Shown here: piece after piece, positions 13,701 to 26,200 of the stretch
Layout: every line of letters starts with the position of its first letter
Numbering within the stretch: the stretch's first letter is position 1
Origin: Luscinia megarhynchos
Taxonomy: Eukaryota; Chordata; Aves; Passeriformes; Turdidae
Length of the DNA: 64,000 bases
Direction: 5' to 3'
Assembly: GCA_034336665.1 (NCBI GenBank)
Contig: JAPFBE010000002.1
Coordinates: 82,901,905-82,965,904, forward strand
Program-made: the position numbers and the translations under genes
The notes under the pieces: generated by a model
What the model was told of the DNA's origin: nothing
What the model saw: the letters and a program-made list of their open reading frames with translations, nothing else
Database searches by the model: none

Positions 13701-14704
13701 TACTGTCCTGAATTTCTTACAAGTGTTAGTGGTGGTGTTGTTTTCAGTGCATGGGAAAACCTAGCCCTGGAAGGAAGCAAAAGGCATGATTTAGGATCGG
13801 AGACTCGCTCGTGGGGTATGGGATGGGAGGGGATGAGGGAGTGAGAGAGAGCAAGAGAGACTTATTTTGCTCAAAGGGGGAACGAAAAGAAACAAAATTA
13901 CTCTCACTGGTAAATTCAGGTACCTCCTTAATTGAACAACATGAGCACACAAGCAGGGTGCAGATAATAGACAAAGGAAAAAGAAAGGAATTCACTCTGG
14001 GCTGGGATTAGAACCTGGGGCTTTCCATATGGGAAGAATAATTTACACTTAAAGAGCCTATTCTCCTAAAGGAAGGGAGAACAGTGTAGTTGAGTTATGC
14101 TAGTAAAATATATATTTTTGTATTCATTCCTAATTTTTAAATACTATTTATGCTTTTATTTTTTATACTATTCACAATAAACTCCTGACACTTCTGCCCC
14201 CTCATAGCAGACACCTAACAATGAAGCAGCTTCAATTAAGAAGCAGAACATCAGCCTCTGGCATCTTACTCTGTTGTTCCATCTTTTTTGCTAGGGAGAA
14301 TTCATTTGTTTCTTAATTAAGAAAAACACCAATAGCATGAAAAATCTGCTTATGGTACCTGAATGGTAATTAGGTGAAAGGTAAAAAAGAAACACACACA
14401 TACATTCCAGTAGCAGCCAAAATGAACTTGAGCTGATAAAAATGAACTAAACTACCCTTGCATAAATCGAGGCTGAGAGAAGTGTACAGTCATTATGGCT
14501 AAGACAATATGCAAACTATCTTCAAAGAAATCAAATTGCTAGAGTGTTTTCATTTGCATGTATTAACTATTAACATAATGAGGAGAAGTGACATTGGACC
14601 CGGATTGTGTGTCTGCTTGGATTGATAACTCTACCGCATCTGCAAACAGGCGCCCAAAAATCAGACTGGTAGTCAGATCAGTGTTGAACTCTGAAGTGTG
14701 TATG

Positions 14705-14790
14705 GGTTTTTGGGGGCTTTTTTTGTTGGTTGTTTGTTTATTTGATTTTGTTTGTTGGTTTGTTGGTTTTTTTGTGAGTGCTGTGGATTT
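14705..14790 (+). repeat. G/T-rich tract with gttt/ggtt units
   Basis: A run of tttgttggttgtttgtttat-like units, about 85 bp, is almost free of A and C on the + strand. The short open frames across it have no protein character. Confidence 0.8.
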
Positions 14791-17700
14791 TTTTTAGTAT
14801 CTGGAACCCAGAACAACATGCTGGCATGTGGAGCGCAGTCTATCCTTTTATTTTCATTCTTTTTTAATGTGATCCTTCTGCTACAAGCACTTCATGCTTT
14901 CAAGGTAGATACCAATTTTGAACTTTTTTCCATTTTATGTATTCCCACTTGTATGGAAGGATGACTGTTACTGCATGTTAGTTTGGAGTTACTGAGTGTT
15001 TGTATCATTGCTTAGTGATTGTTTTTTTGTCTTTCAAGACTGTTCTTATATATTAAAATGTCCTACTTAAGCTGTCAATTACTGTGCTCATGAAGAGAGA
15101 GAACACTGAAAGAACTCAGACTTTGGAGAAGGCAGTTACATTCTATTTTATGTGATTACTTAGAACAATAGCAGGCAATGTTTGTGATTGCAGTTGTTAC
15201 CTGTTTACATACTGGGAATAGATTTAAATTGTTGATCAACATAGTACATAAGAACTTAGATAAATCTAGCAACTTCTTTTGTTAGAAGAAAAAATAGATA
15301 TAATTGCAAAACCTGAAGATTTTTTCTAAATTAATCATAAAAGGAAGAAGCTTGTAAACTAAATACAATTTTTTTCCTGATTTTCTGTGTCTAAAATCTT
15401 TCTAAAGGCAAGTTACTTCTTGATGTTTGCAGATCAAAATTTTCTAAAAGGTATAGTTTTGGAAGAAAATGAAATGGGATGGGAAGAAGGCGCATGGATT
15501 CTCAAAAACTCGGAATTGATGTCATTTGCATAATCTGGGATGAAACTATAATTTTTAAGTTGCATTTATGTATTCTCACGCACACGGTATTGATATGATT
15601 TATATAATTTCATTTTCTTGTTCTTGAAGACTGTGACAAAATAGTAAGTACTTTTGCATTTCTAGAAGGAGTACATAAAATTTTGTCTGTGGATGTAAAC
15701 CCATCTTCTAAGAGGGGAGGAATTCCCATATGGTTGTTTGAGTGCTGGATGCATCTGTTTTTTTCATAGCCCAGGAGTCATACTCTGGAGTCTGAGAGGT
15801 GAATTATGTGAAAACTTCTATTTTTGAAAAGAATATTCTTAAGGCAGCCCATCTGTGTGAGTAAAGGTATGGGGAATATTTGTCTAAATTTTGTTTTACA
15901 TGTTTAAACTTGATACCATAAACAACAGACACTGATCTATAATAAGGGTATTATGATAACACAAACTTTTTGCAGTTAATAGCTCAGGAAGCACGTGTAA
16001 CCCAAATAGTTTTATTTTTTTTTTAATGAGCTCGAATGCTCAGTAATTTCCAGAGGCATTCCAAAACTGAAATTGAAGAATTCGGATTAAAAAAAAATTT
16101 TTTTTAGATGGCTACGTTTTTATTTTTACTGTGTAACGAAGACCAAGGAAGAAACACTGAAAACATTTTCTTCCTCACTGAAAAAGTATTTTTTTCATGG
16201 CAATTTATGAAGGTTGGAGTAGAATCCCCCACAGCCCATTTGGGGCATATTCTAGTCTTGAGTCTGTTTCAGCCTCAAGGCTGAGTATTAGTATATAACT
16301 AGTCATCCTACAGCTTGTTACTCCTTTTGTCCTTGGAAGAATGGTATAGGAAAATCTCTACAGTGCAGGAATGGATGTGAAAATGCAAGAATTTGTTGGG
16401 TGCAAATCTCTTCTAATGGCCTATTCCAGGTTTCTGTAGAAGACTTTGTGAAGGATAATGTGAATTTCAGATTATCTCTTCCCATCCAGTTGAAATTTCC
16501 GTTTAATGCTACCTTGAAATTCATTATGCTGACTTTTACAGAGACTATCCTGGTATCATTGATCATGTTAAAAAAACCTCAAACCAAACAACCCGACCAT
16601 ATGAAAAAATTAAAAATATAGCTATATTTTATTTGATATCAATAAGTTTTTATTTGCTGAAGATCTTACTTGAGGGCTTTTGCTTTCTTGTGTAGCAAAG
16701 ATCACTTTCCAAACAAGTCAGTAGTTTGTGCTATGTTGTTACATTGTGTTGGGCACCTAATAATGATACTATAAATGATGTAATGATATAAATATCAGGA
16801 TGCAGATAGGAATTAGCTATCTTAGGTACTAGTTCTAACTAATGTCAAATATTTCTCAAAAATTCAAATTCTCGTTTGCATGAAGTCTGATAGGGAGGCA
16901 TCTTCTCATTAAGTCCCATAGAATAAGGAGTAAGTGTTCATCCTTGTGTGTGAGCAAAAAAAAAATCTCCTATTTTTCAAATCAAGAAATTAGACATGTC
17001 AGAAATAGTGTGCATGTACATGTGTATGTGCCTACATGGAGAATTAATAAGAGGATTCCAGAGAGCCTACTCTGAAGAAATTAAGAGAAGTTTTGGGATT
17101 TTGTATGTCTTAGTTGCATTTTGAGATTGACTGGGGGGAGGGGCGGATTTTCCCCCTTTACTACACAATCTTGAATAATTTTGTTTGTTAAAATTTGTAT
17201 CCTACTTGTATGTGGGATGCCAAATTTTAGTAGACATGCCCTAATTTGAAGGCTTCATTTTTTGTTCAGCGGTACAATTGTATGTGGAATTGTTTATCAG
17301 TGTGTTTTTGGATATGATACAGGGGTTTCAATGACCTGAGGTATTTAAGGCTTACTTATTCTTTATTGCTATACTAGTGTCTTAGGCAGGATTGGTACAC
17401 CAGAAGTACTGTCTTGGATTTAGTCTCTACCTTTTGTTTATGAAAACTACTTGTTGAAATTACGTGCTTCACCTTAGGGAAACTCTTTGTTGCTTCTACT
17501 TGTGGTTTCTGGCTTTTTGATGTCTGGATAGGAGGAACTGTGGAAAATATTTAAAATCTGCCTTTTTAAAATCTTATGCTCTTTGCAGAGGTCAAAGGCC
17601 TCAGTTGTTCCTTTCAAAAAAAGGGGGAGCAGTGGATATCACTGTATGGCCAAATCTATTGTACCTTTTAGGGCATTCCTGGAGCTTGGCTTATAGGATC

Positions 17701-18632
17701 TGTGATATGTTCAAGCTGACTACTCACTCATGCCTAGTGATACTCTTCTTCTTCACAGTGACATCACTCTGGAAAGACTATAATGTCATAAAGAAGCTGT
17801 TTCCATCTACTGAAAGAAGAAAAATATTTTTATGATTTTATAAGTCTGTTAATGTTCTTAAAATAGCATTGTAATTCAAGTAATGTATAAGAATTAGAAT
17901 GACTGTAATGATAGTAATAGAATTATTAATACTTTTATAGTTGGATTTATATCCACACTAAAGAATCCCCTTTGGAAAGGGAAGAAATAACCATAAATTT
18001 GTCACCTTCAGTGAAAAGGAAGGATCAATACTAGGGATGTAGATCTGTGGGATTCACCTTACTCCTGCACTGAATAAGCATCCATGTGTGAAAAATGCAG
18101 CTATACTGTGAGACTTACTGAATGTAATGAAAAAGTAAACTAATTTTCCATAGTGGATATAATTTGCTTATAGTCAAGCTGTCATATGAGTCTAAAATCT
18201 AAAGCTTGAATTTAATTTAAAATATTTTTGTTTAAAACATTTCAAATTTTTAATTTCATTTTTTCCATGATGGAAAAGGGATCGTGTGCCTGCTGGGAAA
18301 AGTTTAAATAGTGGTGGTGAAATGTGTGGTGCTTATCACAGAGAAATGAAATTTGAATCCTGTGTTAATTGTATTTTTTGCAAGAGGACTCCTCAAGGAT
18401 TTTGAGAGCACATTTGGCTATGGTTATGTACACCATTTGGCACTATTTATAAACCAGTTTGCTCCGCTCCTTTGAGTGATGGTACATGTTTGGTGAGTCT
18501 TCTATTAATACCTCCCCTCCATGAGTTTTGAATAATTTGTCTTTTTTTTTTTTTGTTTATTTTTTAAAAATTATTAAATCCTTTTTTTTGCCAGGAGTAC
18601 CTGAGATTCAGTGATAGGCACATTGGTCTTGA

Positions 18633-18773
18633 CGTGTTTGTGGATTTTGTTGATGCTGTTTGCTCGGTTTTTGTGGCTTGGTTTTTTTTGTTGTTGTTTG
18701 GGTTTTTTGTTTGTTGTTTTTTTTGTTTTGGAGGGTTTTTTGAGTGTTTTTTGGTTAATGTTTTTTTAGTGTC
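18633..18773 (+). repeat. G/T-rich low-complexity tract
   Basis: About 140 bases consist almost only of T and G on the + strand, with repeated gttt and ggtttttt units. Open frames here on either strand (for example phenylalanine-rich on + and lysine/asparagine-rich on -) are composition artefacts. A related short tract lies at about 14705-14790. Confidence 0.85.
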
Positions 18774-21213
18774 TCTTAAGAAACAATACTTCACCTGGGA
18801 TCCTAGAGGAACTTCCAGTGAACTTTCTGAGAACCTTTAATGTGCATTATCAGTTTCCTGTCTTCTCTTCAAGATAGATGTCAGAACAAAAGTAGATGCC
18901 AGCAATCTTGCAGAAGATTATGTGGAACGTTACTGCAGAAACCAGCAGAGCGTTTATAAATCAAACATTAAAAACTGTTGGTTGCTAAAGTCACGAAGTT
19001 CAGCTTCTGCTTCCCCCTATCTGGACTGTCAGTGCACTGCACTGGATGTGCTTATCTGGATATTACATTGAAAAAGGAGGGGAAAAACAATGAAATGTTG
19101 AAGGAGGAATGTCAGAAGGGTGCATTAAGTTGAGATGATCTCAATAATTTTTTTAGGACAGTAACAACAATCTTTAATTCTTTGTGGGCTCATCTTCACT
19201 ACTCTATTCTGCATAGGTTTGAGTAACCTGCAGAGCAATCTGTTGGCACAGCTCATAGACAGTATTGATGAGGGCTGCTGAGGTTGCACATGTGTTTGTC
19301 TCCAGATATCAGAAGCAATAAGAAGTTTCAATAATTAGTCCATGCCAAAATCAACTCTCCCAGTGTTGTAATTTCACGAAGGTATTAAATGTGTTACTTG
19401 CACAAATTTTATTGGTTCCATTTCCGGTGTAGTTTAGTATCACTGCTAGTCTATTTTGCTGTGTCATAAATTTTGAAATTTGGTATCGAAGAACAAATAG
19501 TTGATGGTTCTTCGTCTTCTTGTACTAGATGACTGCTGCAGAGCTTACAGTGTGTAATGTTTGTGAGGACATAGCTGTGTTCTTTAAGCTGACACCAGCT
19601 GCTGATCAAGTGCAACCTGCAGATGAGATTGAAAACCAGTGCTTGTGAGCAGTTCTTTATGTCTTAGGGATGTAAGAGCATTTTATGCAGAATGTGGTAT
19701 AATCTTTCTAATTTTACTTCCACAATACATAAGAATAACCATGCATCTCATTTCCTTTAAGACGTAATGCAAGATAATTTTCTTTCCCAGATCATTCGTG
19801 CTTAAAGTGGGGGAAAATAAATACCACATTAAATTTGGGGAACAGAAACAAAAAAACAATAAAAATTTGCCTGTTTTTTATTTTTTTTAATAGTTTTTAC
19901 TAAGCTGTTTGGATACCTGATAGACTGATAGGAAACCAAAAATACTGAATTAAAATCTTATTAAAATCATGCTTTAAATTTTTTCTTGTTATTTTAGATT
20001 AATATTTACAACTTTATACTAAATAAGAGAAGTGAATAATTTTCCCCCAACCCAGTGATAACATAGCATCTTTATAAATACCTTTTTAGTGTGGCAAACA
20101 TTTAACCCTTTGAACCACACGAGTCTGAATTTGACTGAGAGCCACAAGGCATTTGCCATAAATTCTGGAGATGAAAAGATGATGGGAAACATTGTGGGAG
20201 GTTCACAGGCAGTAGATCCCCAAGGGTACCAGTATTTCCTTACAAAATTGCTAAGCTGGATGTGCAGTTAGATCTGAGGAAAAACAAATGATAGCCTGAG
20301 CAGCCACTTCCAGCTCACCCTCTCCCATATCTGGGGATTCAAGCCCCCAATCAGCTGTATGCAATTGGTCATGTCACTGCTCTCATATGCAAACATACTT
20401 GCTGTCTAAAACTAATGTGTCCAAACACGTTGCCTTCTTGAACCACCTCTCAGCTGTTGTCTTGCTTTTCAAGCAGAGCTGAAAAAGCACTACACTTTGA
20501 TAGGAAAAGTTTCAAGAATCTATTTTCACTGCTGCAGAGAAGTGTATAAAGTCAGAGTCTGGGAGAAAATAAAGCTTGTAAAAATTGAAGGATCACACTA
20601 GAAGTGCCCAATGCTGTGTTAATTTTTTCCTAGAAATGTGAAATTCATCTCTGTTTATTTTTGGCTTTATGACTGTAGGATAAAATTATTTTTTTCTGGA
20701 GTAGAAGGAGAAGGCTGAAACCTAATCCATCCAAATGAAATCTTGCCATTTTAAGGAAGATCTAATAAAAGGCACTAACAGGTTTTTGGGTTGAGGCTAC
20801 AGTTCTAAGTGGAATGATAAGTCACATTTAAGTGGTTTATCAAAGCGATTGAATGTATTTGATAAACTTATATTAATGTACCATAGTTTTATCTTGCTAT
20901 TTGATAATGTTCTACTATGAAACTATATAAAATACCATCCCAAGAATTTATAAATAACTGAAAGAAAAAGATTGTGAACTTTCAGTTTGTAGTTGAGACA
21001 ATAAAACTACTTGAAATTGCTTCAAATGTTTAAAATGCTTTTGTTAATGCATTGGCTCCCAGCAGTAGGAATGGTTCAGGTAGCAGGCTACTAGCCAGTT
21101 ACCCATGCCATGTGCTAATCAGGGATTAACCAATGAGCTTCAAAATAAGAGGTGGAGAAAGATGACTTTAGGATATTTGGTACAAAAAGGTAGCTAGCTA
21201 ATATTTCTTCTCA

Positions 21214-21334
21214 TTTTTGGAGACAGGAGTGTGATTAAGATGCACTGAATGGAAATCCATACAAAACCAGTTCCGATTTTTGGAGGAGGGTGTGTGATTA
21301 AGATATACTAAATGGAAATCCATACAAAACCAGT
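21214..21334. repeat. 63-bp direct tandem duplication, two copies
   Basis: Copy 1 is 21214-21276 and copy 2 is 21277-21334. Both start with tttttgg and share 'gtgtgattaaga' and the run 'tggaaatccatacaaaacca'. The copies differ at scattered positions, so the duplication is not very recent. The second copy stops a few bases short. Confidence 0.93.
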
Positions 21335-22434
21335 CAAATTGTTAAAATATTCAAATATGCCTTACTGTAACAAGAAAGCACTGTAATGTACTGAAATCAG
21401 CAATAGAACAGCTGTGTTTTAAAGGACAGTACTTTGAATGTCACTTGACAATTTGCTTTCAATTAGAAGTAATTTACAGGAAGATGCCCACAAGCTAATC
21501 TTTACAGGATAATTAAGTTCCATTTTCTTTACTTTTAATTAAAAAGCAGAAAAGATTTAGCTGATCCATAAAAAATGTTCTGTTTAAACATTCATCAGAC
21601 TTCACACTCTTTTTTTTTTTTGTTATTTGTTGTAGCAGATGTTATCAAAACTGCAGTCTGCTCTGTTTTAAACCCAGTATATTTGGGAAGTGAAACACGA
21701 GTTGCAATAGGCGTATACAGCTGAGGTATGATCATTTAGCTTCTCTGTGTTTGAATAGCTCTAAAATGATATCCATACTCTGGGCTTTAATCTTGCTCCT
21801 TCCTTTGCTTGCTGTTGTGGTGAGAGAAAGTGAAGCAGATGAACAGCTCTGCGGATGCTAATTTTCCTCTTGCTTTTCTAATGCCATTAAAACCTGAAGT
21901 CTAAATGTAAAGATGAAACAAGTATCTTTATCATTAAATTTGCATGTTAGCAAAGTTGTCTGCATGCCTGTAGAATCGATGAAAACAAGAATTTATTTGC
22001 TTATTTCCCATTGAATGAAGAAAAATAAAATACAGTTCACGCCCAAATATCTGGACACGCAGATACTTACACTGCAGTGAGTTAGTGCTGTTATTAAGGA
22101 GGAAAGATATCTATTTCCCCCAGATGTTCTCTTATAATCTTTGCAGATTTTAAGAAGTGAAAATCTTTAGCTCTAGATTTTAAATTTGTCCTGTGTGCTG
22201 TGTGAAACTCTACATATTAAACTGAATCTCCAATACTTTTTAAAGTGTGAGATCTAATTATTTTTTGGTATACAGCCCAGTTACTTCAATGAACATGGGA
22301 AATGCTATGTAGCTGGGCCATGATCTTAGCAAAATTATCTGAATGCTTGTGTTAGCTCTGAAGCTTATTCTTCATAAATGTTTAACTCAGAATTGACCAA
22401 GTTTCCATGATAATTTTAGAACTGAGAATAAAAC

Positions 22435-23225
22435 TATAGAATCATTTTGTTTTAGGTTGAAAGGGACTTCCAGATATTATTTAATTCAATCTCCTACTGA
22501 GACCAGAACCTATTTTGGTAAGGTTCCCAGTCAAATTTTTTATTGTCTTCAAGGCTGGAGATTCCACAACCTCCTTTAGCAACTAGTTCTACACTTCTGT
22601 GGTCATCACTGTCACCTTTTTTTCTTTAACATTTACTCACAATTTCCTTGCTATGTCTTGTGTCTTTTGCTTCTTCTCCTATCTCTGTGGACCTCCAGGG
22701 AAAGTGGGGCTTTGCTCCTCTGGAACCTCCCATTAGGTATTTGAACACAGCAGGAAGAATTAATCCTAAACCTGAACATTGCCACAGTCCTGTTGGAGTC
22801 TTGTGCTCCTCTTCCAGACTCACTCCAAAACCATCATGTACTGCAAAACCCCAGACTGGACATGGCACTTAAGATGTGGTCTCACAATTTCTGGGTGGAA
22901 GGGAATCATCATCTCAGCCTGCTGCCTAGCCTTGCTTACATCCGTGGATGTGGTTGGCATTGGCTGCTGCCAGGGCTCACTGCAGGTTCGTGCTCATACA
23001 GCCGAGCTGTTTTTCAGTGTGTTCGTCCCCAGCCTTGCCTTCTAATGTGTCACGGTAGCTCCTACCAATTTGATACAATTTGAAACTTGGGGAGGGCACT
23101 CTGTTTTGTTGTTCATGCCATTAATGATGATCTTTAGCCCTGAGGGATGCCTTTAAGTGAGGAACTGGTTAGATTTTCTATTAACCCTTTGAGCCTGGTC
23201 ATCTAGCCAGCTTTCACTTTATAAG
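22435..23225 (-). mobile_element. Old CR1 LINE fragment, antisense to ZFPM2
   Basis: The reverse complement of CR1 can be followed in order: 'tagaatcattttgttttagg' with 'ttgaaagggacttcc' (3' tail), 'ggctggagattccacaacct', 'ctcccattaggtatttgaac', 'gactggacatggcactt' with 'agatgtggtctcac', the stretch around 22930-23000, 'ttgatacaatttgaaacttg', 'catgccattaatgatgatc' and 'gagcctggtcatctagccag'. The divergence is high and several pieces are shortened, so this is an ancient insertion. Short open frames on both strands here are leftovers of this element. Confidence 0.85.
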
Positions 23226-26200
23226 ACCAAAAATGTGACCCATGCAGTAGGAGGTAAATATTCTTGAAACATTTAAAAGCTTTTGAAAATAAAGGTATTT
23301 TATATATGCTTTTTTCCATAAATTAATACTAGAATTACAGTATCCAAATACATTGGATTATTCTGTGTTGCAATTATTTAATTCTTTTTTTTGAAATAAA
23401 AGTTTCTATTTCAAGGTCTAGATTTGTTCTTAAGTTAGCAGACAGATTGACAAGAACTTTCTAAGTGGTCATGCTAAATAGACCTTGGTGTAATTAAAAG
23501 TAAGTAGTCAATCTGGTCTGTAAAAAAATAGAACCAGGTTCCCAGAAATTATTTTCAAATTGAACATTATGAGAATTCTACATTCAGAAGTGTCTTGCTT
23601 GGAAAAAAAAATCTCTTACATTTTTAAGCTGTGCTAATGCACCTGTTTGTACAAAGACACATTTTTAGGAAACATTTAATATAAGCTATTCAAATGACTT
23701 CAGCTATCGCCTCTGTCAGTTTTAACAATTTCTTGCAATTATAACTTATAATTTCACTCTACAGAATTCTTTCCAGTACTATTAAGAGGCAGAAGGAAGT
23801 AAGAAAGTAATTTGTTGTTGTAATTGGCATTCTTGTGGCTTTTAAAAATAAATTTCTAAGCATGTTTACTTTCATCAAAAGGCTTATGGAAAAATGAGGG
23901 TACACTTATGAGTCACATTTTAAAAGGGCTAGAGGACGCTATGGAAGTAAATTTGAGCATGTGCTTGTTTGCAGAAGAATCACTTCATAGGCAGTTAAAT
24001 AGATGATTTGTGGTCACTCTTAGTGGAAAAGTCTTCAACTATCTAATTGTTTGGCATCCAAAATAAGCTAATTATTTAGATTCCTCTGTGGGAAGGAAAA
24101 TAAACAGATTTACAGGGTAATTAATTTTTTTTTTCCAGTTTTGCACCCTGCTTCAAGATTTGCTTTAAACCAGCATGCTACTGAGAACGACAGTGATGGC
24201 CTCTTCCTGTTGCCTGTTAGCTCATACGCTGTTCACATATGGCACAAATGTTATTGTGGAGCAAACTGGGGGAAGAAACTGCTCCCAAGTGAAAACCAGC
24301 TTCTCTCCCCATTCCCCATGGTTCATTTTTAATTCAAATCAGTTTCTTTATCTAGTTCACCTGATGGCCACAGAAGTACTTTTGCTGATCCAACAAGGAG
24401 GGCAGCATGACTTTAAGAGCGGGCAGAAGGGGTAGGGCAGCCTGTTTTGGGAATGCAGCTTGCTGGTGTCAGCATAAGGAGATAATAACACTGCATTGCT
24501 GGACAGCTGTTTTAGGATGGAGCCACTCTGGGATGCTCAAAAAATATGCTCTGCTTTGTTTAAAATAGTAGGTAGTGATACGTAATTAGTGTAGCAGATA
24601 TGTTGGTTGCTCGTTGCTTACACTAATTTTGCAAAAGGCAGAATACTGTCTTGAATGAGAGTTTTGTTTAAGAGTCAGCTGCAACTTTTTTCCTTATGTG
24701 CCTTAGAGCCTCTATACTTATGTAGATGCTTTTGTAAGTGAACTTTATGTGGACACTTTTCTTAAAGATGTTCTGATTCTTTCCTCATGAGTAGAATGAA
24801 CTCTGATTAGTGTAAGAAATTACATCCTTTAAATATTTGCTTTAGAAAGATAGATCTAGATAGAACTGAACTGTTAAATCTTTGTGGTACTAATTCCCTT
24901 TGATTGTAAAAACTAATAAATACAATACCATTGCTTTTCTATGACTGTTCAGAAAACTTAGTTATGCTTAGAAATGTATAATTGAATAATGTATTCATCC
25001 AGTGTTTGGTTACTTTTTGGTAACTGGATAATCAGTGAAGCTTAACACTTCAGGGGATTCAGTCATAGTCCTGAGATGGGAGTCTTGATGAATAATTTGA
25101 AATCTTGTCTGATCCATTAATGCTGTGAATATAAATTGGGTTGAAGTGTTCCCAGTTACTTCATTAAAGGAGTTCAGATGATTTGCTTTGATGGACAGGG
25201 AAAGCATAATTTGCAAAACTGTAAACAAAATAGTAAAAAATTTTCCTGCTTCAAACCCAGAAAGGTGAAGATGTCTATTTCATATTCTAAACCTAAAAGA
25301 TGTTAAAATTTCAATGATGTGTTACTGGAAAGTCATTTCAAGATGACATTTAACATCATGACTGTAGCATAGTTGCCTGAATTACTGTGCAGAGCAACTT
25401 TTCCATTCAAAAATTATTTTCTTAGCTTCAGTGGTTTGTACTTAGTCTTGTAAACCCAAAAATATTTTCAAATCAAGAAACAAAATATTATTTGAATTCT
25501 TCTTTTCAATAAATGTTAACTATTAAATGCACTTTTTTGTTGTTTCTACTGCTTTTCTTCTCACAATCAATTTTAGATAAAAATTTTAAGGGTTTTCATG
25601 ATACATATGTCTCTCCTGTGTTTCATTATGAAGGTGACAAATGTGCTGAGAAAAAAAAAACAATGAAATTATTACTCATAAAATAACTTTCCATCCTTTT
25701 GTTAAATGTACTTTCTACACTATTTTAAATTATGGTACAAATTGTCTGAAAACATCACTTGCACACTTTAGAGACAAGGGAGTAAAGGGTACTAATGGTG
25801 TTCAGACAAGTAGTAATTAGCTATGCCAATAAATAGGACAATTTAGTAAATGAGTTATAGCAAGAAGGAGTAAGTTGCATAATGGATAATTATGGGACTT
25901 TGGTACTTAAATTATGAACGGAAGATCAAGGTGTAGGAATATGTCTCAGAAGAAATGTCTCTGGTTTCATATTAACTACAATATGACATTAAATGATATT
26001 GCAATAACTTATTTAGTAGTATTATTCTAATATTAAACTATTAAACGCATGTATCTGAGAATATTACAGTATTATAAAAATATTTCTCAACCCCAAATAT
26101 AGTTAATCTTAAACACTGAGAAGTGTGCACATTTGACATGAGCAGACGTTTAGTAAGTTTGTGAGAATCTGAAGGCTGAGAAAGGACTGGAAAGATTTTA

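Noticed and set aside
18564..18840. Open frames on both strands across the G/T-rich tract
   Set aside because: Low-complexity sequence gives lysine/asparagine-rich and phenylalanine-rich translations without meaning.
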